Of a stretch of 64,000 bases of DNA, positions 58,311-64,000 are shown piece after piece (within the stretch, counting starts at the first letter, position 1; each line of letters opens with the position of its first letter). The stretch covers positions 19,755-83,754 of the IMG/VR virus record IMGVR_UViG_3300042482_001698, one strand, 5' to 3'. The position numbers were made by a program, and so were the translations under genes. The DNA is from a virus. The notes under the pieces were generated by a model. It was not told the DNA's origin. It saw only the letters and a list, made by a program, of their open reading frames with translations, and made no database searches.

Positions 58311-59036
58311 ATGCAAAGTTTTTTTTCATTTTTAGTCGAGCGGGAGACAACTCTTCAATATCATGACGAGTTGAACCCCAAATTGTGGAAGAACAATAAT
58401 TTGGATCAGGAAGTAAGAAAACATCTTTTGAAAATAGCTGAATTTTTCCGTGATTTTGCGAAAATTCCCAAAGAAGCCATCAAAGATATTATTTTCACGG
58501 GTGGAAATGCAAATTTTAATTACACGGAATTATCTGATATTGACGTGCATTTGATAATTGATAAGAAAAAACTTAAAGTTTGTAGTCCAGAAATAATGGA
58601 TGATTACCTTTCTAACAAGAAGGCACTTTGCTCTTTAACTCATGATATTAAGGTTAAGGGTTATCCTGTTGAACTTTACGCTCAAGGAACTGATGACAAG
58701 TCAAGTAGCGATCAAGGTGTTTTCAGTTTAATGCAAAATAAATGGATCAAAGACCCAAAGAAAGTAAAAGTTGATTACAAAGATCCTTATCTTCAGAAAA
58801 AGATTAAGGAAATAGCAAGCAACATGGAAAAGTTCATGAAGCATAAAGGCAATAAAGTTGCACAGATGAAAGCTTACAAGGAAAGAATTCGTTCACTTCG
58901 TGGAATAGCTCTTCAAAAGGGAGGAGAATTCAGTTTAGAAAACTTAGCTTTCAAAGAACTCAGAAACAGAGGACTTATTGACAAGTTCTCAAATTACATC
59001 AAAAATATTGAAGATCATGAACTAGGTTTAGACTAA
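58311..59036 (+). CDS. Nucleotidyltransferase with capsid-targeting-like N-terminus
   Basis: A 241-residue protein. Residues 1-10 (MQSFFSFLVE) fit the capsid-targeting pattern with an LVE cut before R11. A nucleotidyltransferase core follows: FTGGNANFNYTELSDIDVHL (62-81) with D76 and D78 as metal ligands, then PVELYAQG with the third acidic position. It should transfer an NMP to a nucleic acid, protein or small molecule. Phage relatives are frequent but unassigned. A probable late promoter precedes it. Confidence 0.78.
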   Translation: MQSFFSFLVERETTLQYHDELNPKLWKNNNLDQEVRKHLLKIAEFFRDFAKIPKEAIKDIIFTGGNANFNYTELSDIDVHLIIDKKKLKVCSPEIMDDYLSNKKALCSLTHDIKVKGYPVELYAQGTDDKSSSDQGVFSLMQNKWIKDPKKVKVDYKDPYLQKKIKEIASNMEKFMKHKGNKVAQMKAYKERIRSLRGIALQKGGEFSLENLAFKELRNRGLIDKFSNYIKNIEDHELGLD

Positions 59037-59093
59037 TAATTATTCAGCAACTGAATAAAGCGCACTATAATTAAGCTGTGGTCATAGAGAGGT

Positions 59094-59114
59094 CGGAGTT
59101 TTTGCTCCGTTTTT
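59094..59114 (+). terminator. Terminator-like hairpin at a start codon
   Basis: CGGAG (59094-59098) pairs with CTCCG (59105-59109), followed by TTTTT, ending one base before the ATG at 59116. It may end upstream transcription or control the next gene. Confidence 0.45.
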
Positions 59115-59115
59115 G

Positions 59116-59958
59116 ATGAAAGTTGTCTACATTGTTAATGAGTCTCCATTTTACATGGTTTTAGTTTATTTTAGCCTTATTTCTTTGAGGCGATATAATC
59201 CTAAAATTCCAGTGGAAATTCTATGCATTCGTGATAAAAATCAACATAGCCGTCAAATTTCTGGTTACAAAGAAAAAAAACTTGGTGTTCCATGGTTTAA
59301 TTTTAGTCAATTTGTTCATGAATGCAGCAAAATGAATGTAATTTTCAATATAGTTGAAGATTTAGACATGGGCGAGGAACAAGGATTTACTCCAATTCAG
59401 AGAAAAGAATTTGTAAGAGTGGACGGTGAAAATATTCTTTTGTTGGACGCAGATACATTTATTTTTGCTGATATTACATCATTGTTTGATTCGTACAAAA
59501 ACTATGACATTGTTGGCGATAAAAACAATATGAAAAAGAATGGTGTTAATTTACCAATTTGTGAAAAACATTTCTATCCTTTTAATTCTGGAGTAATTTT
59601 GTTTCGCAATGGAACATTCCAAGAGTATGGAAGAAAGGTTTATGATTTATGCGTCAATATAAAGAGAGAAAATCATTCTGTTGGTAAGTATTTTTCAAAT
59701 TTGGCAAATAAAATAAACGAAAGTGTTGTTAAGTGTATGGGGTTTAGAGAAGAATTAGCTTTCACCACATTTGTTATTGAAAATAATTTTAAAAGCACAT
59801 ATTTTGATTCGACAGAAGTGCAAACGTATAAATTAAATGGTCCAACTAAAATATTTCACACAATAACTCCAAACTGGTATGCAACATGGCTAAAATTTCA
59901 TAGAGCAGGAAAATGGCATGGGCCAAAGAAGATTAAATGCAAGTTTTTCAACCGCTAA
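59116..59958 (+). CDS. GT8-like glycosyltransferase
   Basis: A 280-residue GT-A protein: VVYIVNESPFYMVLVYFSLI start, ILLLDADTFIFADITSLFD with D-x-D, FNSGVILFRNG, REELAFTTFVIENN and a C-terminal TPNWYATW. This fits GT8/glycogenin-like enzymes. It should transfer a sugar from UDP-sugar. ATG 59116 directly follows a hairpin. The end overlaps the convergent sigma-like gene by 4 nt. Confidence 0.78.
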   Translation: MKVVYIVNESPFYMVLVYFSLISLRRYNPKIPVEILCIRDKNQHSRQISGYKEKKLGVPWFNFSQFVHECSKMNVIFNIVEDLDMGEEQGFTPIQRKEFVRVDGENILLLDADTFIFADITSLFDSYKNYDIVGDKNNMKKNGVNLPICEKHFYPFNSGVILFRNGTFQEYGRKVYDLCVNIKRENHSVGKYFSNLANKINESVVKCMGFREELAFTTFVIENNFKSTYFDSTEVQTYKLNGPTKIFHTITPNWYATWLKFHRAGKWHGPKKIKCKFFNR

Positions 59959-60803
59959 CGCAAATCTCCTTGTCGTGTTTTACACACAACAAAATCATGA
60001 GGAACAATATTGTTTCTGCGTAAATATTTTGCAATCTTGTTTTGAATGTAATTAAGCTGATTATAAATTGTTTGTCTACTTAATGGCGTGTCAACTTTGG
60101 GACTTTTATAAATTCTTCTGTATTCATCATACCAATTAGATCCATCCTCAAGACCTCTGTTGATATAACTAATTAACATAAATGATTCTTGTTCGCTAAG
60201 ACGACATTCCTTAATAACACACTGAATATCATTTTCAAAATTTGAGTAATCTTCCGAATAGTTTTTTGGGAAAACAGTCAGATCAAATTTATTTTCTTTG
60301 TAGTCTGATTCATTATAAATGTTGATTTTTGAGCGTCTTGCAATTTTCAATCGCTCTTTATGCATTTTCCCACGAATTCTCATAAAGATTGCTTTGTGAA
60401 CAAATGTTGTGAATTTAGCTTCAATTTTATATGTTCGATATTGCCAAGTGGCAGAGCGAATAGCTAAATAACCATCAGTTACATATTGATCATATTGATC
60501 TATGGTTAAATTAAATTTACGCATGATGTTGAAAATCATGGCGCTATATTGTTCTAATAATATATTTTCAATTTCAGCCGCATAAAACATCACCTTGAGA
60601 TCTTTTGATAATTGAGACCTAAAGTTTTTTTCTGTAATGCTTTTGTAATGGCTGGAATCTCTCCTGAGAATTTGAATGAACTTCATGTAATCACGTTTTT
60701 TAATGTTGAAATATCTTGACCACTTATAGCCAAGATCATTGGCTGTTTTTAGTTTTTGAAAATCAACTAGCTCGTTAATGTTATTACGCATCTTGCTGAT
60801 CAT
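59955..60803 (-). CDS. Sigma-70-like factor, paralogue B
   Basis: A 282-residue protein. Region-2-like segment YDQYVTDGYLAIRSATWQYR, then AKFTTFVHKAIFMRIRGKMH, at about 108-157. A region-4-like end: LSEQESFMLISYINRG, then LSRQTIYNQLNYIQNKIAKY. It differs strongly from the other sigma factors, so promoter reading may be specialised. It overlaps its paralogue (60800) by ATGA and is about half identical to it. Confidence 0.72.
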   Translation of the reverse strand: MISKMRNNINELVDFQKLKTANDLGYKWSRYFNIKKRDYMKFIQILRRDSSHYKSITEKNFRSQLSKDLKVMFYAAEIENILLEQYSAMIFNIMRKFNLTIDQYDQYVTDGYLAIRSATWQYRTYKIEAKFTTFVHKAIFMRIRGKMHKERLKIARRSKINIYNESDYKENKFDLTVFPKNYSEDYSNFENDIQCVIKECRLSEQESFMLISYINRGLEDGSNWYDEYRRIYKSPKVDTPLSRQTIYNQLNYIQNKIAKYLRRNNIVPHDFVVCKTRQGDLR

Positions 60804-61642
60804 GTCTTTATCTTTCTGCTAATATCGAAATTTTTTGGTAACATATCATTTTTTTCAAAGAACTTTAGAAGTTTTTTATGAAGAATCTCAAGTTGATTGT
60901 AAATTGCCTGACGACTATAGGGCAGGCCTATTTTTTCATTTATATATTTTTTTCTATATTCATCATACCATCTTCCATTATCCATCTTATGATTTGCAAA
61001 ACTACGAAGCATCATCGCTTCCTGATCATTTAATTTATTTTGAATAATAACATTTTCTATGTCTGACTCAAGTTCTCGTTCAGAATCAGAATATTGTTTG
61101 CAATTAACATGATTGTTAATGTTGAAAGATCCTTCGTCGTAATCACTTTCAAAACTTATCCTCAAATTATGACGACGATCTCTTTTTTCTTTCTCTTTGC
61201 AAAGCTTACCTTTAATTCTCATGAATATTGCCCTATGGGCATAAGTTGTGAATGATGCTTTCACTTTATATGTTCTGTACTGCCAAGTAGCAGCACGAAT
61301 TGCCATGAAACCGTCTGTGACATATTCATCGAAATCATTCTGATCAATCCTGAATTTCTTCATAATGTTGAATATCATGGCGTGATATTGCTTGATAAGA
61401 ACATTTTCAACTTCTGCTGCGTAAAACATCACCTTACAGTCTTTTGTAAACTGTGACCTGTATTTTACTTCAAGTTGTTTTTTAACTGATTCTGGATTTT
61501 TAAAGATATTATACATGAATCTCATGTATTCTCTTTTGCCAATACCAAATCTTGTTGACCATTTATGACAAATGTCATTGCATTTTTTAAGTTTTTCAAA
61601 ATCCACAAGTTTTTTTATATCGTCATGCATCTTGCTGATCAT
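60800..61642 (-). CDS. Sigma-70-like factor, paralogue A
   Basis: A 280-residue protein, same layout as the following gene: FDEYVTDGFMAIRAATWQYR and ASFTTYAHRAIFMRIKGKLC (region 2), LNDQEAMMLRSFANHK and YSRQAIYNQLEILHKKLLKF (region 4). The two are tandem duplicates that have diverged. AAGGAAG 6 nt before the ATG. It may pair with the -35-less TATATAAT or TAAATA class; this is inference. Confidence 0.72.
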   Translation of the reverse strand: MISKMHDDIKKLVDFEKLKKCNDICHKWSTRFGIGKREYMRFMYNIFKNPESVKKQLEVKYRSQFTKDCKVMFYAAEVENVLIKQYHAMIFNIMKKFRIDQNDFDEYVTDGFMAIRAATWQYRTYKVKASFTTYAHRAIFMRIKGKLCKEKEKRDRRHNLRISFESDYDEGSFNINNHVNCKQYSDSERELESDIENVIIQNKLNDQEAMMLRSFANHKMDNGRWYDEYRKKYINEKIGLPYSRQAIYNQLEILHKKLLKFFEKNDMLPKNFDISRKIKT

Positions 61643-61656
61643 GATAACTTCCTTAT

Positions 61657-62085
61657 TTATATTATTTCTTCCAATCCGAAATTAAAATTCCAATGTCTGT
61701 TTGTTGATTCTATTTCATCTACAATTTTTTTCAAGAAGTTTCTTTTGTCAGTGTAATGTTTAATTCCATTATTTATCTGATCTTCTCTTGGTCCATCAAC
61801 ATCTCCATAAACTAACATCTCAGAAATCATACCTATCGGATCTCTATTTCTTGAATCAACTGTTGATGTAACATGATTCGTGATATATTCATCTGTAAGA
61901 TATGCTTGTTTTTTCATTGACTCATAATCGAAGCAACGAGTCAGACTGATTACTTGTTTGAGATTCAACTCCATTTTAATTAAAACTTTGGGATCAGATC
62001 TTTCTATTATGATATTTTTTTCGTCAAAACATTCTTGATAAATATGGACCACCCCGTCCCAATACATACTGCATTTCGTTGACAT
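61657..62085 (-). CDS. Hypothetical protein
   Basis: A 142-residue soluble protein. No family is recognised; YDESM-type helices lie at the end. ATG 62085 has GGAG 7 nt before it and shares a base with the upstream stop (TAATG). It is part of a short minus-strand operon of small genes leading into the two sigma-like genes. Confidence 0.6.
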   Translation of the reverse strand: MSTKCSMYWDGVVHIYQECFDEKNIIIERSDPKVLIKMELNLKQVISLTRCFDYESMKKQAYLTDEYITNHVTSTVDSRNRDPIGMISEMLVYGDVDGPREDQINNGIKHYTDKRNFLKKIVDEIESTNRHWNFNFGLEEII

Positions 62086-62267
62086 TACTTGCTCCAACGA
62101 TACTTTGTTTCATTTCTCAACTCGTCAATTATTTTACATTTATCAACAATCTGATGCAATAGATAAAAAATTAAATTCGCTTCTTTTTCATTACCTGATT
62201 CACGCATTTTTATAGCATCGTCAAAAAGATGTTGATTATTTTCATGAAAATCTGAAACTTCACTCAT
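62085..62267 (-). CDS. Small helical protein
   Basis: A 60-residue acidic helical protein (HLFDDAIKMRESGNEKEANL). GGAG precedes the ATG; the stop overlaps the next gene start. No family is recognised. Confidence 0.55.
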   Translation of the reverse strand: MSEVSDFHENNQHLFDDAIKMRESGNEKEANLIFYLLHQIVDKCKIIDELRNETKYRWSK

Positions 62268-62281
62268 TTTTTCTCCAATAT

Positions 62282-62563
62282 CTAATCAAGACTTTCTCTC
62301 AATAATTCTGATTCTTGCAAAAAATTAATTATTGTTTTAGATTTTTCACCATCAAGCAAAATTTCGTCATAAGAAAAGACCTGATGACCAAAGATATATT
62401 TAATTGCAATCCATATTCTTCTAAAAAATGATCTCTCTGGATTTAAATAGATATCTATTGAAACATCTAGATCGCAAATCTTACCATCTTTTTCCCATTT
62501 GTTCATCGACAGTCTGACAATGTGATCTGGGCTTCCACACTTACATGTGATGAACTTTTCCAT
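62282..62563 (-). CDS. Small conserved phage protein
   Basis: A 93-residue protein: MEKFITCKCGSPDHIVRLSM, LDVSIDIYLNPERSFFRRIW and IAIKYIFGHQ. The CKCGSPDH...RIW.AIKYIFG pattern recurs in many phage genomes; role unknown, and the CxC..H could bind metal. AAAGGAG precedes the ATG. First gene of the minus-strand operon. Confidence 0.75.
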   Translation of the reverse strand: MEKFITCKCGSPDHIVRLSMNKWEKDGKICDLDVSIDIYLNPERSFFRRIWIAIKYIFGHQVFSYDEILLDGEKSKTIINFLQESELLRESLD

Positions 62564-62598
62564 TCTTTTCTCCTTTGGAACAAAAAACTGTAAAGATT

Positions 62599-62627
62599 TT
62601 TACCATTACCATTTTCTAATGTAAAAT
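62599..62627 (+). promoter_or_regulatory. Sigma70-like promoter
   Basis: TTTACC (62599-62604), a 17-nt spacer and TAAAAT (62622-62627) in TAATGTAAAATAGAG, shared with the clpX promoter. Confidence 0.6.
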
Positions 62628-62636
62628 AGAGGTGTT

Positions 62637-62653
62637 GACAAAATTGTTTTGTC
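62637..62653 (+). promoter_or_regulatory. Palindromic operator at a start site
   Basis: GACAAAA-TTG-TTTTGTC, a perfect inverted repeat at about +4 from the promoter, well placed for a repressor. Confidence 0.5.
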
Positions 62654-62685
62654 CACATGCTGAATTTTCTTAAAAGGCGGAAGTC

Positions 62686-63039
62686 ATGTCAGAAAAGGAA
62701 TGTTACGAAAAAGCAAGAAACAATTTGATTAAAAAATGCAAAAGAATCATCGCTTTGGCCAATCTGAATGCCCCAGAGATTATTATTTGCAATGAGATCA
62801 AAGGCATCCATACTATGATGCCTATGTTTGAAAAAGGATACCGTTATTTTCTGGAACGTGAAATCGAAGACAAAATGAAATTAGAGAAAAATAAACTTGG
62901 ATTATGCATTGAAATTAACTGTAAAAATGAAATTTTAAAGGCTAGTAAATATGATTTTGGCCACATAATGTGCTATATGTGTCAAAATAAATATGATAAC
63001 TCCCTTGAAACACAAATAAATGATGAGAAAAATTTGTAA
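62686..63039 (+). CDS. Hypothetical protein with possible zinc site
   Basis: A 117-residue helical protein with a possible zinc site near the C-terminus (LGLCIEINC ... HIMCYMCQNKY). No family is recognised. AAGGCGG precedes the ATG. Its promoter has a clear operator. Confidence 0.6.
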   Translation: MSEKECYEKARNNLIKKCKRIIALANLNAPEIIICNEIKGIHTMMPMFEKGYRYFLEREIEDKMKLEKNKLGLCIEINCKNEILKASKYDFGHIMCYMCQNKYDNSLETQINDEKNL

Positions 63040-63073
63040 AACAATCTAAATAATTTAAGCAATGGGGAGAACT

Positions 63074-64000
63074 ATGAGAAATTTTGATAATTGGTTATTT
63101 GGTCGTGATCGTAATCTTTACGAAACAATGTCTAGAGAGAATATGTCAGACGATGATATGGATGCCCTGAAAGCGGCTCACCGTCAGGCCAAGGAAGAAG
63201 ACGAACTTGAAGAAAAAGCTCGTTCTATTAGGTATCTTGCAAACATTAAGAAGAAAATTGAAGGATGGGTAGACTCTCATCGCAAGGGAACTAAGAGTCT
63301 GAAATTTATAGCCGCAGCATTAGTTAATCACGCTAAAACCAAAGAGGGAATTCGCAGCAATCTTCGTCAAGTCTATAATCATGAATTTAAAAATTTGAAG
63401 GACTTACAGCATGTGTTCTCTCACGAAAGCCTGATTAAACATTTGACTAATATTGATTCTCTTCACGCATTGAATATGATTGTCAACTCCGATTTCGATG
63501 ATCAACTCTTGAGTCTTGAAAAAGATCCAATGCATCACAAGACAGATCATTCTCACGGAGATCTTGGCAAGAAGTTTGCTAATTTTGTTGTAAGCCACAT
63601 TAAACACGCTACCGATGATGTTCTAGGAATTTTACTTGGCGGTCATCATAATAAAGAAGATGATAACAAAGATAAACCAGAATCACCAGAAGGGGCAGAC
63701 CAGTTTAATATGGCAAACGCTGGCGGTCCCCAATCACAAGACGCAAATAATATGAACGCTGCTCCACCTCCTCCGCAAATTGGACAAGGTGGCCAAAATC
63801 AAATGGGAATGATGCCTGACGATCCAATGGGAGCAAGCCCTCAAATGGGAGCAAGCCCTCAAATGGGAGGTGACCCTCAAATGGGAGCAAGCCCTCAAAT
63901 GGGAGCAAGCCCTCAAATGGGAGCAAGCCCTCAAATGGGAGCAAGCCCTCAAATGGGAGCAAGCCCTCAAATGGGAGCAAGCCCTCAAATGGGAGCAAGC
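63074..64000 (+). CDS. Repeat-rich protein, 5' part (runs off window)
   Basis: At least 309 codons without a stop. N-terminal helical region with a Glu-rich segment (about 25-50), a basic centre (KKKIEGWVDSHRKGTKSLKF), a helical domain to about residue 190, then a His/Asp/Pro/Gln-rich low-complexity part and QMGASP hexapeptide repeats. GGGGAG precedes the ATG at 63074. A scaffold or disordered virion role is possible; the C-terminus is not seen. Confidence 0.7.
   Translation, partial: MRNFDNWLFGRDRNLYETMSRENMSDDDMDALKAAHRQAKEEDELEEKARSIRYLANIKKKIEGWVDSHRKGTKSLKFIAAALVNHAKTKEGIRSNLRQVYNHEFKNLKDLQHVFSHESLIKHLTNIDSLHALNMIVNSDFDDQLLSLEKDPMHHKTDHSHGDLGKKFANFVVSHIKHATDDVLGILLGGHHNKEDDNKDKPESPEGADQFNMANAGGPQSQDANNMNAAPPPPQIGQGGQNQMGMMPDDPMGASPQMGASPQMGGDPQMGASPQMGASPQMGASPQMGASPQMGASPQMGASPQMGAS
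63842..64000 (+). repeat. 18-bp tandem repeat (QMGASP)
   Basis: Nine 18-bp units of CAAATGGGAGCAAGCCCT (the last cut at the window end); the second unit is variant (QMGGDP). A half-matching PMGASP unit precedes it at 63824. It codes in frame. Confidence 0.9.

Noticed and set aside
63705-63998. Minus-strand ORF of repeated EGLLPF units
   Set aside because: It is the shadow of the tandem repeat on the plus strand; the plus-strand frame is open for the whole region and has a ribosome binding site.
63842-64000. CRISPR array
   Set aside because: The repeats are directly adjacent and in frame with no unique spacers, and no cas genes are near.

Overview
The window reads as part of the genome of a large, AT-rich tailed bacteriophage rather than a bacterial chromosome. 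It carries about 80 tightly packed genes on both strands, many short or without recognisable relatives. It has no ribosomal, central-metabolism or cell-division genes. Instead it has three tRNAs (one split by a group I intron), four sigma-factor-like genes, free-standing HNH endonucleases, DNA methyltransferases, virion-surface repeat proteins, and several proteins whose N-termini resemble the capsid-targeting sequence of T4-type heads. Classification as a jumbo phage is inference, because no capsid, portal, terminase or polymerase gene lies in the window. Several proteins (an NCCF/GVA secreted protein, a HEAT-like lipoprotein-style protein, an AT-hook winged-helix protein, a degenerate gluzincin-like protein) resemble families I associate with Planctomycetes, so a planctomycete-type host is a tentative guess.

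Layout. 0.1-8.1 kb: a possible structural protein, a membrane protein, an amidoligase, a sigma factor, a secreted protein, a GlsB/YeaQ-like membrane protein, an operon of unknown genes and a metallophosphoesterase. 8.2-12.9 kb: a secreted protein, a 2OG-Fe(II) oxygenase-like protein, three related lectin-fold proteins in a row, and an internally deleted DNA methylase. 12.9-21.4 kb: a cytidine-deaminase-fold protein, tRNA-Arg(UCU), HNH nucleases, two DNA methyltransferases, the intron-containing tRNA-Ile(CAU), a BCS1-like AAA ATPase and a SAM methyltransferase. 21.4-33.7 kb: a SET/vWA-like/glycosyltransferase operon, a SprT-like protease, an MscL-like channel, a ParB-like protein, CsrA, an AT-hook protein, ClpX, a GGCT-like protein, a glycosyltransferase and a HAD phosphatase. 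33.7-42.6 kb: a virion-decoration-like block with a duplicated protein, a shared C-terminal module, an RCC1 propeller, a PaaK/CapK-like adenylate-forming enzyme and two SAM-type proteins. 42.7-53.9 kb: a second sigma factor, a probable highly expressed protein, YqgE/AlgH, DUF1003, HNH and amidohydrolase-like proteins and an M14-like protein. 54-64 kb: a HhH protein, an exostosin-type glycosyltransferase, tRNA-Ile(UAU), a nucleotidyltransferase, a GT8-like protein, two tandem sigma-like paralogues, small conserved phage genes and a repeat-rich protein running off the end.

How it works together. Two promoter types are visible. One is host-like TTKAMA-N17-TAWAMT, in front of the tRNAs, clpX, sprT and other probable early genes. 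The other is a TATATAAT or TAAATA box with no -35, lying so close to the ATG that the mRNA may be leaderless. Together with four sigma-like proteins this suggests staged transcription. A phage CsrA, and a dispersed element around CCGTTGACGG with ACGGA motifs in several leaders, suggest an added RNA-level control layer. All three tRNAs read A-ending codons (AUA, AGA), matching the AT-rich coding sequence.
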